Notes under the pieces: model-generated
Seen by the model: the letters and a program-made list of their open reading frames with translations, nothing else
The model's database searches: none
What the model was told of the DNA's origin: nothing
Assembly: GCF_009649815.1 (NCBI RefSeq)
Contig: NZ_WJIC01000004.1
Span: 310,001-374,000, forward strand
DNA from: Nocardia sp. SYP-A9097
GTDB taxonomy: Bacteria > Actinomycetota > Actinomycetes > Mycobacteriales > Mycobacteriaceae
Reading direction: 5' to 3'
DNA length: 64,000 nucleotides
Made by a program: the position numbers and the translations under genes
Part shown: positions 44,190 to 52,447 of the stretch, piece after piece
Layout of the letters: each line of letters opens with the position of its first letter
Numbering within the stretch: the stretch's first letter is position 1

Positions 44190-44588
44190 GTCGCCCTGAT
44201 CGGCGCGCTGCTTGGCGAGCAGGTCACGGATCTCGGTCAGCAGCTCCAACTCGGTCGGATCGGCCTTGACCGCGGTCGGCTTGGACAGCCGGGCCTTGAG
44301 GTGATTCATCGGCAGAATCAGCACGAAGTACAGGACGGCGGCCACCGTCACGAAGTTGATGCAGGCGCTGATGATCGGGCCCAGGGCCACGAACGTCGAC
44401 GGCTTGCTACCCAGAATCTGGAATCCCAGACCGAATTCGCTATTGCCGCCGAGGGTCGCCAGTAGCGGCTCGATCAGCCCCTTGGTGATCGAGGTGACGA
44501 TCGCGGTGAAGGCGGTACCCATGACCACCGCGACCGCGAGGTCGATGACATTGCCCCTCATCAGGAAGTCTTTGAAACCCTTGAGCAT
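44175..44588 (-). CDS. mscL: Large-conductance mechanosensitive channel MscL
   Basis: 137 aa. GFKDFLMRGNVIDLAVAVVMG starts TM1, whose Gly/Ala-rich face lines the gate; TM2 is around NFVTVAAVLYFVLIL; a cytosolic bundle follows. MscL opens on membrane tension and releases osmolytes during osmotic downshock. It is next to a BCCT osmolyte carrier and two helical stress-like proteins, all on the minus strand. Confidence 0.9.
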   Translation of the reverse strand: MLKGFKDFLMRGNVIDLAVAVVMGTAFTAIVTSITKGLIEPLLATLGGNSEFGLGFQILGSKPSTFVALGPIISACINFVTVAAVLYFVLILPMNHLKARLSKPTAVKADPTELELLTEIRDLLAKQRADQGDSLNK

Positions 44589-44720
44589 GACGCAGGAATA
44601 TCCAATCCGAGATGAATTCGTAATCTTCTGCGTCGAAGTCTAAGGGCAGGGTGCGCCATGTTTTGAACACGGCATACCCCCATCGACACCCGTCACACTC
44701 ACGGCCGGATTGTGATCCGA

Positions 44721-46277
44721 TCAGCCGCGTTCGGCCTTGAAGGTGCGGACCAGCGCCCAGCACATGGCCAGCATGACGACGCTGAACGGCAGGGCGATCA
44801 GAATCGCGACGGTCTGCAGGGTGGTGAGGGCTGCGGTGCCGGTACCGCTGGCCACCAGCAGCGCGATCGCGACCGCACCCTGCATGCAGGTCCAGAAGGC
44901 GCGACTCCATTTGGGCGGCTCCGGGTTTCCGCCCGAGGAGAGCATGTTCACCACCAGCGCACCGGAGTCCGCCGAGGTGACGAAGAACAGCACGATCACC
45001 AGAATCGCCAGGCCCGCGGTGAGGCTGCCGCCCGGCAGGGTGTTCAGCACGGCGAACAGCGCACTGTCACGATCGGGTCCGTCCGGGCCGATAAGTCCAC
45101 CGCCACCGAACATTTCGCGATGCAGGCCCGCACCGCCGAAGACCGCGAACCAGACGAAGGTCAGCAGGGTCGGCACCAGCAGTACCCCGGCGACGAACTC
45201 TCGTACGGTGCGGCCGCGCGAAATCCTGGCGATGAAGACGCCGACGAACGGGGCCCAGGAGATCCACCAGCCCCAATAGAAGACGGTCCACTGCATCGTC
45301 CACGCGGTGCCCGTCGGACCTTCCGTCGCACCGGTATACAGGCTGATCTTCGGCAACTGCTGGATATACGAGCCGATATTCTGAATCAGATCATTGACAA
45401 TGAACAGCGTCGGCCCGGCGATCAGCACATACAGCAGCAGCATTCCGGCCGCGCCCATATTCGCCTGCGACAGCAGTTTGATGCCCTTGTCCACCCCGGT
45501 CATCACCGAAATGGTGGCCAGTGCGGTGACCCCGATGATCAGCACCACCTGCAGGCCCTTACCCGGTTCATGCAGCCAGCCTTGGAAATTCAATCCGGCC
45601 GAGATCTGCAGAATGCCCAGCCCCAGCGAGGTTGCCACACCGAAGACGGTGCCGATCACCGCGACCACATCGATGACATCACCGCGCCAGCCCCGAATAC
45701 GGTCGCCCATAAGCGATTCCAGCGACCAGCGAATCGATACCGGGCGTCCCTTGCGATGAATCGAGTACGCGATGGCCAGTCCCACCACCACATAGATTGC
45801 CCATGGGTGAATTCCCCAATGTAGAAATGTCTGAACCATGGCGGCATCGGCGCGCTGCGCGTTGGTGGACCCTACACCCGGCCGCGGATCGTCGTAGTGG
45901 AACAGCGGTTCGGCCACACCCCAGAAAACCAGGCCGATACCCATGCCCGCCGCGAACAGCATGGAAAGCCAAGCGCCCATGGAGTATTCGGCCTTCTCGC
46001 CGTCCTCGCCGAGGTGGATATCGCCGAAGCGGCCCAGTCCGAGCCAGATGGCGAACACCACGAACAGTGTCACAATGACGATGTAATACCAGCCGAAACT
46101 GCCGATCACATTGTCCTGCAATGCTTTCGCCTGCCGGGCGGCGAGATCGCGAAAGACGATGGCGTACACGGTGAATGCCGTCACCACAATGGCCGATGGC
46201 CAGAACACCCTGGGCGCGACCGCCACTCGATGATGAACCGGTGCGGGATCGGAGGAGGCTTCGCTCGGTGCGCTCAC
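44721..46277 (-). CDS. BCCT-family glycine betaine/choline carrier
   Basis: 518 aa. Twelve membrane helices with the BCCT signature MGIGLVFWGVAEPLFHY (about 100-116), the betaine-binding aromatic box FYWGWWISWAPFVGVFIARISRGR, and the sodium-site GMG motif. Member of the BetP group, which imports glycine betaine or ectoine with Na+ under hyperosmotic stress. The long regulatory C-terminal helix of BetP is absent, as it ends soon after TM12. A GTG at 46277 with GAGGA is preferred over upstream starts. Confidence 0.85.
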   Translation of the reverse strand: MSAPSEASSDPAPVHHRVAVAPRVFWPSAIVVTAFTVYAIVFRDLAARQAKALQDNVIGSFGWYYIVIVTLFVVFAIWLGLGRFGDIHLGEDGEKAEYSMGAWLSMLFAAGMGIGLVFWGVAEPLFHYDDPRPGVGSTNAQRADAAMVQTFLHWGIHPWAIYVVVGLAIAYSIHRKGRPVSIRWSLESLMGDRIRGWRGDVIDVVAVIGTVFGVATSLGLGILQISAGLNFQGWLHEPGKGLQVVLIIGVTALATISVMTGVDKGIKLLSQANMGAAGMLLLYVLIAGPTLFIVNDLIQNIGSYIQQLPKISLYTGATEGPTGTAWTMQWTVFYWGWWISWAPFVGVFIARISRGRTVREFVAGVLLVPTLLTFVWFAVFGGAGLHREMFGGGGLIGPDGPDRDSALFAVLNTLPGGSLTAGLAILVIVLFFVTSADSGALVVNMLSSGGNPEPPKWSRAFWTCMQGAVAIALLVASGTGTAALTTLQTVAILIALPFSVVMLAMCWALVRTFKAERG

Positions 46278-46318
46278 AGCGGATGTCCTCTGTCGAGTTG
46301 GCTGAACTCCATTGCGAC

Positions 46319-46360
46319 GCAACCCCGATACCGAGCGGGACGGCTCGGTATCGGGGTTGC
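46319..46360 (-). terminator. Strong hairpin terminator between small helical-protein gene and BCCT gene
   Basis: Perfect 18-bp stem starting GCAACCCCGATACCGAGC, 6-base loop, directly after the minus-strand gene 46366-46695. It separates that gene from the BCCT carrier gene. Confidence 0.8.
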
Positions 46361-46365
46361 GGGTA

Positions 46366-46695
46366 CTACTTTCCGACCTTGTTCTTCACGGCCTCGACGA
46401 TCTCGTTGACCGCGGCCATCACATCCTGGGCGGCATGTTCTAGATTGGCACGCACCTGTTCGAGGGTGCCCTGCATATCATCGGTATTGAGCTTGTCGGC
46501 GAATGCCTTCGCCATATCGGCGAGGTCGGCGGCGGCACTACTGGCTCGGTCCGCGAGCTCGGCGGCCGCGCCGCTCGCGCGTTCGGCGAGTTGTCCGGCG
46601 GCCGCCTGGGCCTTGTCGGCGAGTTCCCCGGCGCTGCCGCCTTTATCGTCGGCCAGTTTCTCGGCGTTGTCGCCGATATCGTCATTCGTCGGCAT
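46366..46695 (-). CDS. Ala-rich helical protein, LEA/stress-like
   Basis: 109 aa, very Ala-rich with 11-residue-type repeats (GELADKAQAAAGQLAERASG, then AAAELADRASSAAADLADMA), predicted continuous amphipathic helix without membrane segments. Such compositions occur in LEA-type stress proteins and in phasins. No family assigned. Lies 11 bases downstream of a similar small gene and near osmolyte transporters, so an osmotic or desiccation role is plausible. Confidence 0.6.
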   Translation of the reverse strand: MPTNDDIGDNAEKLADDKGGSAGELADKAQAAAGQLAERASGAAAELADRASSAAADLADMAKAFADKLNTDDMQGTLEQVRANLEHAAQDVMAAVNEIVEAVKNKVGK

Positions 46696-46706
46696 ATTCG
46701 GCTGCC

Positions 46707-46934
46707 CTACTTCGCGCCGCCGCCGAGTCGTTCCTTCATTTTGTCGACGAATCCGCCGACCTTCTCCTTGACGTCCTCGGTCGCGTGCTTGAGGCGGTCT
46801 TCCAGATGTTCCGCCATGCCCTCGGCCTTGTCGGCCGCGTCCTTGGCGGCGTCCTCGGCCTTACCTGTGGCATCCTGTGCGGCGTCCTTGGCCTTGTCGG
46901 TCGCGTCATTGACGTTGTCGTCGAAAGAAGACAT
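46707..46934 (-). CDS. Lys/Ala/Asp-rich helical protein, CsbD/LEA-like
   Basis: 75 aa with repeats of the form DKAKDAAQDATGKAEDAAKD, the 11-mer type of group 3 LEA proteins, ending in a short basic helix. AGGAGG lies 6 bases before the ATG. CsbD-like proteins are sigma-B-type general stress products of Bacillus. Co-transcribed with the downstream Ala-rich gene. Confidence 0.65.
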   Translation of the reverse strand: MSSFDDNVNDATDKAKDAAQDATGKAEDAAKDAADKAEGMAEHLEDRLKHATEDVKEKVGGFVDKMKERLGGGAK

Positions 46935-47045
46935 CGAAACCTCCTCGCGTATGGTCGCGCCCGGGGCCGGGCGCGCATCCAGGACAGTCCGACGAGCAGC
47001 TCTGCAAAAAGCAGCGATCTTTCAGCAACCGATCATAGTGCTATT

Positions 47046-48344
47046 TCAGCCGATCGGACCCAGCACCCGCTCGATATAGGCATTGGTGAATCGCCCCTGC
47101 GGGTCCAGGCGCTTACGCACCTCGGCGAACTTATCCCAGTCCGGGTAGCGCTCGCTCAGCGTCTCGGCGGTCTGGAAATGCCGCTTACCCCAGTGCGGGC
47201 GGCCGTTGTAGCGATCGAACACCCGTTCACAGGCGCGGAAGTACGGCTCGTAATCCATGCCCGTGTACTGGTGCACGGCGATATAGCAGGTCTCGCGGCC
47301 ACCGGCGGGGGACAGGAACGCGTCATCGGGCGCGACCCAGCGCACCTCGATCGGCATGGACGTATTGAAATGCTTTGCCACATCCTTGATTTCGCGAATC
47401 GCGTCGATGGAGTGCGCGCGCGGAATCGCGTACTCCATCTCGGTGAAGCGGAACAGGCGCGGGCTGGCGAACACCCTGTACGAGCGCTCCACCTGTCGCC
47501 GGTAGCTGCCCGCGTAGGCGGCGGCGCGCTGCACATACGGAATCAGGCTGGGCCACGCGCGGGTGAGTTTGCACAGCGCGTCGAAGGTGTAGTTGGTGAC
47601 CAGGATGTCGGAGAACCAGTCCATGGCCCTACCGCGCGGCTGCTCGGGCAGGTCGACGGTGTTATTGGCCTTGGTCATGGCCAGCGGCGAGTGCGCGAAC
47701 ATGTAGAACTCGAAGTGCTCGTTGCCGTCGACATAGGTATCCAGATCGGCGAGCACGTCCTCGACCGGCACGGGCCGCTCGACGCCTTCGAGCACGAATG
47801 ACGGCACCATCTGCAGGGTGACCGCGGTGACCACGCCGAGCGCGCCCACATTCACCCGCGCGGCGCGCCAGCCATCCGGATCGGTCTGTTCATTGAGCTC
47901 GACCCGGCTGCCGTCGGCGAGCATGAGCTCCACCGATTGCAGTGCGGCCGAGAGGTTCTGCAGTTTGGCCCCGGTGCCGTGGGTGCCGGTGGCGGTCGCG
48001 CCCGCGATGGACTGCACGTCGATATCGCCGAGGTTCGGGAAGGCCAAACCGAGCGGGTGCAGCGCAGTGCTGGCGGCATTGAGGGTAATGCCCGCCTCTG
48101 CGCGCACCAGGCCCTGCGCGCGATCCACCGAGAGGATCTTGTCGAGCTTGTTCAGGCGCACCAGTGCGCCGTCGGTGAGCACGGTCTCAGTGAAGGAGTG
48201 TCCCGATCCGGCGACGCGCACCGTCTGCCCGGCGATCTCGGCGCGGGCCAGCACTGCGGCGAGTTCCTCGGGCGTGTTCGGGTCGGCGATAACCGCCGGA
48301 GTGCAGCTCTGATCCCCGGCCCAGTTCGCCCAAGAGTTGGTCAT
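47046..48344 (-). CDS. L-gulono-1,4-lactone/D-arabinono-1,4-lactone oxidase-type FAD enzyme
   Basis: 432 aa, matching Rv1771 L-gulonolactone dehydrogenase length. The FAD (VAO-type) domain holds VRVAGSGHSFTE and LGDIDVQSIAGATATGTHGTG; the ALO domain ends with GRPHWGKRHFQ, whose motif HWxK is typical of aldonolactone oxidoreductases. It would make ascorbate-like acids from lactones, or oxidise related sugars. The plant-type covalent-His site reads GSGHS, so FAD may be non-covalent as in Rv1771. Confidence 0.85.
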   Translation of the reverse strand: MTNSWANWAGDQSCTPAVIADPNTPEELAAVLARAEIAGQTVRVAGSGHSFTETVLTDGALVRLNKLDKILSVDRAQGLVRAEAGITLNAASTALHPLGLAFPNLGDIDVQSIAGATATGTHGTGAKLQNLSAALQSVELMLADGSRVELNEQTDPDGWRAARVNVGALGVVTAVTLQMVPSFVLEGVERPVPVEDVLADLDTYVDGNEHFEFYMFAHSPLAMTKANNTVDLPEQPRGRAMDWFSDILVTNYTFDALCKLTRAWPSLIPYVQRAAAYAGSYRRQVERSYRVFASPRLFRFTEMEYAIPRAHSIDAIREIKDVAKHFNTSMPIEVRWVAPDDAFLSPAGGRETCYIAVHQYTGMDYEPYFRACERVFDRYNGRPHWGKRHFQTAETLSERYPDWDKFAEVRKRLDPQGRFTNAYIERVLGPIG

Positions 48345-48377
48345 GCGACCAACTTTAAACCGAGAGTGTGAGACGCG

Positions 48378-49052
48378 CTACCGTTTGCGTCCCATGCACA
48401 TGGCTTCCTTGGCCCGTTCCACCTCGTCATCGGTGAGCGGAGGCAGGGCCGAGATCATCCGCGGAACGCCGTCACCGCGCACGCCATTGAGCAAAAGCGT
48501 CATATACCGTTGCCACACTTCGGTATTCACCGGCCGCGCGAAGCCCGCGACCGCGTCGACCATATTCACCATGGCGAAGAAGTCGCCCGCCTCGATATCG
48601 GGCTGCAGCGCACCGGATTCCTTGGCGCGGCGAATGACGGCCTGCATACCCGGGCGCACCCGCTCCTTCATACAGGTGAAACGGTCCATACTGTCGTGCA
48701 TCTCCAGTACGACCTCACCGAAACCACGGTTGAGCGCCATGTGCCGGCAGGAGTAATCGAACAACTCCACCAGGCCCTGCCAGGGATCCGGATGGTGCAG
48801 CGCGAGCTCGACCGCCGCGGCCAGTTCGGTGACCATGGCGTCGAAGACCTCGAGAATGAGCTCCTGCTTGTTCGCGAACCGGCGATAGACGGTTCCGACG
48901 CCGACGCCGGCGCGTTCGGCCACATCGTCGAGGGTGACCTCGAGGCCACGATCGGCGAAGAGTTCGCGCGCGGCGGCAATAATGCGCTGCTGATTACGCG
49001 CCGCATCTGCCCGGAGGCGACGCGGTGGGGGCGCGGTGGTGACGTGATTCAC
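48378..49052 (-). CDS. TetR-family regulator of the divergent MFS gene
   Basis: 224 aa, GTG start with AGGA 8 bases upstream. The DNA-binding region is RELFADRGLEVTLDDVAERAGVGVGTVYRRF with ligand domain TetR_C_33-like. It is divergent from a DHA2 MFS gene with a 9-bp perfect inverted repeat between them, so it should repress both. Confidence 0.85.
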   Translation of the reverse strand: MNHVTTAPPPRRLRADAARNQQRIIAAARELFADRGLEVTLDDVAERAGVGVGTVYRRFANKQELILEVFDAMVTELAAAVELALHHPDPWQGLVELFDYSCRHMALNRGFGEVVLEMHDSMDRFTCMKERVRPGMQAVIRRAKESGALQPDIEAGDFFAMVNMVDAVAGFARPVNTEVWQRYMTLLLNGVRGDGVPRMISALPPLTDDEVERAKEAMCMGRKR

Positions 49053-49094
49053 AGCCCAATCCTAACAGGGTCCGGGATTATCCGGAGGGGATAG

Positions 49095-49130
49095 CTCCGT
49101 TTAGATGGTAGCTTGACTCAGTAAACGGAG
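49095..49130. promoter_or_regulatory. TetR operator between regulator and MFS gene
   Basis: CTCCGTTTA (49095-49103) and TAAACGGAG (49122-49130) form a perfect 9-bp inverted repeat with an 18-base spacer containing TTGACT (49113-49118), a -35-like hexamer. Binding by a TetR dimer would cover the promoter. Confidence 0.7.
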
Positions 49131-49170
49131 ATGGCTTCTCCGGTAATCCTAGGGGACGAGGAAAACCACC

Positions 49171-50685
49171 ATGACGACAGCTCTCGAGAAAGAGAAGGCA
49201 GTAGCCGCGCCGACGACCGCAGACGGTCGCCGCGGCTCACATGCCATGCGCTGGTGGGTGCTCGCCGTACTCGGCGTGGCCCAGCTGATGGTCGTACTCG
49301 ATGCGACCGTCGTGAATATCGCACTGCCCGAAGCCCAGCTCGACCTCGGCTTCTCCAATGGTGACCGGCAATGGGTGGTCACCGGATACGCCCTCGCCTT
49401 CGGCAGCCTACTGCTGCTCGGCGGACGACTCTCCGACCTGTTCGGCCGCCGCACCACTTTCATCATCGGCCTGATCGGCTTCGCGGCCGCCTCGGCCGCC
49501 GGCGGTGCCGCGCCCAGCTTCGAGGTACTGGTCGGCGCTCGCGTGGCCCAGGGCGTCTTCGGCGCACTACTGGCACCCGCCGCACTGTCACTGCTCACCG
49601 TGACCTTCACCGAACCCAAGGAACGTGCCAAGGCGTTCGGCATCTTCGGTGCCATCGCCGGCGCGGGCGGCGCGCTCGGCCTGCTGCTCGGTGGCGCGCT
49701 CACCGAATGGGCCTCGTGGCGCTGGGTCATGTACGTGAACCTGGTCTTCGCTGCCATCGCCTTGGTCGGCGCGATCATGTTGCTGGCCAAGCACACCGCG
49801 ACTGTGCGGCCCAAGCTGGACCTGCCCGGCACGCTGACCGTGACGGCCGCGCTCTTCGCCATCGTCTACGGCTTCTCCAAGGCCGAATCCGACGGCTGGA
49901 CCAACTCGGCGACCCTGGGCTTCCTCATTGGCGGCGTGCTGCTGCTGGGTGTGTTCGTGGCGCTGGAACAGCGGGTCGAGCATCCGCTGCTGCCGCTGCG
50001 CGTCATCCTGGATCGCACTCGTGGCGCGTCCTATATGACGGTCTTCGCCATCGGTATCGGCATGTTCGCCATGTTCCTGTTCCTGACCTACTACATGCAG
50101 CAGTCGCTGGGGTACTCGCCGATCATCACCGGTGTGGCCTTCCTGCCGATGGTGGCGGGCATGGTCGCCTCCTCGACCACGGTGCCGGCGCTGCTGGTAC
50201 CCAAGGTCGGTCCGAAGGTGACGGTCGTGAGCGGATTCCTGGTCGCCGCACTGGGTATGGCGCTGCTGACCCGGATCGGTGTGGACACCGCGTACGCCAG
50301 CCACATCCTGCCCAGCCTCATCCTGATGGGTCTCGGCCTCGGTACCGCCATGTCGACCGCCTTCATCGGCGCGACCTCCGGCGTGCACCACGATGATGCC
50401 GGCGTGGCCTCGGCCATGGTGAACACGAGCCAGCAGGTCGGTGGCTCGATCGGCACCGCGCTGCTGAGCACGCTCGCCGCCACCGCGTTCGGAGACTATG
50501 TCACCGACCATGTTTCGGGTGCCGCGCCGTCACCGGCGGTGCTGGCTGAGGCCGCGGTGCAGAGCTACACCACCACCTTCTGGTGGGCCGCCGCGATCTT
50601 CGTGGTCGGCGCGGTGGTCACCGGCATCATCATGCCGAACAATGTCCCGGTGCCGTCGGAGGGTGAACCCGTTCTGGCGCACTGA
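49171..50685 (+). CDS. DHA2-family 14-TM MFS multidrug transporter
   Basis: 504 aa. AQLMVVLDATVVNIALPEAQ (TM1 with the acidic Asp of DHA2), motif A LSDLFGRRTTFIIG, motif C GAIAGAGGALGLLLGG, and fourteen segments overall: proton-driven export of drugs or dyes (EmrB/QacA type). Strong ribosome site GAGGAAA. Controlled by the divergent TetR. Ends at a perfect 50-bp palindrome. Confidence 0.88.
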   Translation: MTTALEKEKAVAAPTTADGRRGSHAMRWWVLAVLGVAQLMVVLDATVVNIALPEAQLDLGFSNGDRQWVVTGYALAFGSLLLLGGRLSDLFGRRTTFIIGLIGFAAASAAGGAAPSFEVLVGARVAQGVFGALLAPAALSLLTVTFTEPKERAKAFGIFGAIAGAGGALGLLLGGALTEWASWRWVMYVNLVFAAIALVGAIMLLAKHTATVRPKLDLPGTLTVTAALFAIVYGFSKAESDGWTNSATLGFLIGGVLLLGVFVALEQRVEHPLLPLRVILDRTRGASYMTVFAIGIGMFAMFLFLTYYMQQSLGYSPIITGVAFLPMVAGMVASSTTVPALLVPKVGPKVTVVSGFLVAALGMALLTRIGVDTAYASHILPSLILMGLGLGTAMSTAFIGATSGVHHDDAGVASAMVNTSQQVGGSIGTALLSTLAATAFGDYVTDHVSGAAPSPAVLAEAAVQSYTTTFWWAAAIFVVGAVVTGIIMPNNVPVPSEGEPVLAH

Positions 50686-50700
50686 GATTCGCAGTCGCGA

Positions 50701-50750
50701 ATCGAAAAGCAGCCCCGCTCACAACGTTGTGAGCGGGGCTGCTTTTCGAT
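50701..50750. terminator. Perfect 50-bp palindrome, bidirectional terminator
   Basis: Bases 50701-50725 and 50726-50750 are exact reverse complements with no loop bases. The inner part is G/C-rich and each end has AAAAGC/GCTTTT, giving a T-run on both strands. It lies between convergent stops at 50685 and 50769 and can terminate both. Confidence 0.9.
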
Positions 50751-50768
50751 GTGTCGAGGACGAAATCC

Positions 50769-51968
50769 CTAGCGGCAGTTGGACGGTGCGGGGAGACCGG
50801 CGAAACGGTCGGCGAGATAGCCGTAGGCGTTGATGGCGCCGGGCAGGATTGCCGTGGCGTGATCCGTGCCGGGAATGATGTCGAACAGGACCGGGGTGCT
50901 GGCGGCGCAGTAGCGACCCGCTGTTGCGAGTGCGAGATCCAGGGGCACCTGATCATTGGCGCCGTGCCACTCGTACATCGGGGCATGGGGGACGCCGGGG
51001 AAGATCTCCAGGGCGTTGGCGTGGAAGGTATTGATGAGCGCCGGATCGTTCTCCATGCCCGGGTGGAAAACCTCGCCGATGGTATGGCCGGATCCGGCCG
51101 AAATGATGTCGTCCACACAGGAATTCGCCATCCGGTCGCGCAGCGCGAAGCCCGCGGGGGTCAAGGCGTTGTCGAGCGGGAGTTCGCCGGGGTATTCGCG
51201 TTCCATGCCGATGGCGACCGCGAAGCCGAGCCCGAACAGTGGATGCGGCACATTGCCGACCTGGATGGCGATCTTGCCCGGATTCACCGGGACGCCGCCC
51301 TCTGCGACGCCGACGATATTCAGCTCGGGCGCGTACTCGGCGGCCAGCGCTCCGGCGAATCCGGTGGCCATCGCGCCGCCGAAGTATCCGACCAGTCCGA
51401 CCGGCGAATTCCCCAGTCCCGCAGGGGCGAAGCGTTCCACCGCGCGGACGCCGTCGAGGGTGATCTGGCCGCCCAGCCGGGCCGCACCATACGCACTGGT
51501 CGGGCCCAGATGGTCGGGGACCGCGATCGCCCAGCCGCGGGCCAGCAGCAGGTTCAGCGCCGCGGACTCCTCGAGTCCGCCGTCGAACAGTGCGTGCGAC
51601 GGAGCACATTGCATACCAAGGGAATTCACGAAAGGCTGATAGGAGACCAGCGGCCGCGGACCTGGGCCGCCGGGCAGGATCAGCGTCGTCATGGCGGCAA
51701 TGAGACCACCCTGCGAATTCGTGGAGTGGAACAGCAACTGCCACACCGTCGCACCGGGCCACGGGGAGGGGACCAGACGAGAGCGCAGCACGTCTCCGGG
51801 TGCGGAGTCGCCGAGATTTCCTGGGGCGTAGTAGAACCCGTCACCTTCGGGAATCGGGTACACCGCCCCGGCATGGGCCGCCGGTGCGCTCGCCATTACG
51901 GCGATCGCCACCGCGGCGATGCCGCAGCTCCGGACCAGCATGCTTCTGATCAACTGCCGCACCGCCAA
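50769..51968 (-). CDS. Secretory lipase (LIP family) with Ser-to-Phe change at the nucleophile
   Basis: About 399 aa with a signal peptide (VRSCGIAAVAIAVMASAPAAHA, cleavage near residue 33). The LIP-family frame is complete: NSLGMQCAPSHALFDGG, VPDHLGPTSAYGA, the Asp region EWHGANDQVPLDLA and His in IPGTDHATAI. The nucleophile elbow, which should read GYSGG, reads GYFGG (Phe 196, codon TTC at 51381-51383), one base from Ser TCC. As written it cannot hydrolyse esters through the normal triad. A TTG at 51968 with GAGGAG is the chosen start; a GTG at 51962 is also possible. About 440 bases upstream are non-coding apart from a doubtful 61-aa frame. Confidence 0.8.
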   Translation of the reverse strand: MAVRQLIRSMLVRSCGIAAVAIAVMASAPAAHAGAVYPIPEGDGFYYAPGNLGDSAPGDVLRSRLVPSPWPGATVWQLLFHSTNSQGGLIAAMTTLILPGGPGPRPLVSYQPFVNSLGMQCAPSHALFDGGLEESAALNLLLARGWAIAVPDHLGPTSAYGAARLGGQITLDGVRAVERFAPAGLGNSPVGLVGYFGGAMATGFAGALAAEYAPELNIVGVAEGGVPVNPGKIAIQVGNVPHPLFGLGFAVAIGMEREYPGELPLDNALTPAGFALRDRMANSCVDDIISAGSGHTIGEVFHPGMENDPALINTFHANALEIFPGVPHAPMYEWHGANDQVPLDLALATAGRYCAASTPVLFDIIPGTDHATAILPGAINAYGYLADRFAGLPAPSNCR

Positions 51969-52214
51969 CTTGGCTCTCCTCGAGGCCGATGGGACAACGC
52001 CGGGCAAGCCGCACTATCCTCGCAGTTCCCGGGTCAAGTTAAGGATCAGCAACACGCCGGAGGGCAATGGTTTAGCAAACTGGAGAGGAGGGTGGTGGCT
52101 CGCACCGCCGAGCGGCGAAAGTTCGTAGACTTGCTCGAATCGGGCCGGACATCTTCCGCGCCCTGCGAACTCGGGGGAGCGAAGTGGCGGCAAGGCGACG
52201 ATTTGGGGGCAGCG

Positions 52215-52400
52215 ATGAGTGAGGTGCGATCGGGCCGGCAACCGTTGGATCGCGCGGCGGTACATCGATTCGCTAGTGTCGTTCCACTGGGCACATTCGT
52301 GCCGGCCACATTCAGTAGGTTCGGCCGGACAGCGGTTCGATGGACTGAGGAGGGCGCTGACAGCTATGCGATGGCGAACGTCGTGACGGTGTCCCCGTGA
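52215..52400 (+). CDS. Doubtful small ORF upstream of pgm
   Basis: 61 codons from an ATG with GGGGG upstream to a TGA 47 bases before the phosphoglucomutase start. No family, low hydrophobicity, codon use only partly GC3-biased. It could be a leader peptide or chance. The rest of 52008-52447 shows no hairpin or other gene. Confidence 0.25.
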   Translation: MSEVRSGRQPLDRAAVHRFASVVPLGTFVPATFSRFGRTAVRWTEEGADSYAMANVVTVSP

Positions 52401-52447
52401 TCCTGATGACCAGCCGGGCACAGGCGATACGGAAGGGAGGTGCGAGC

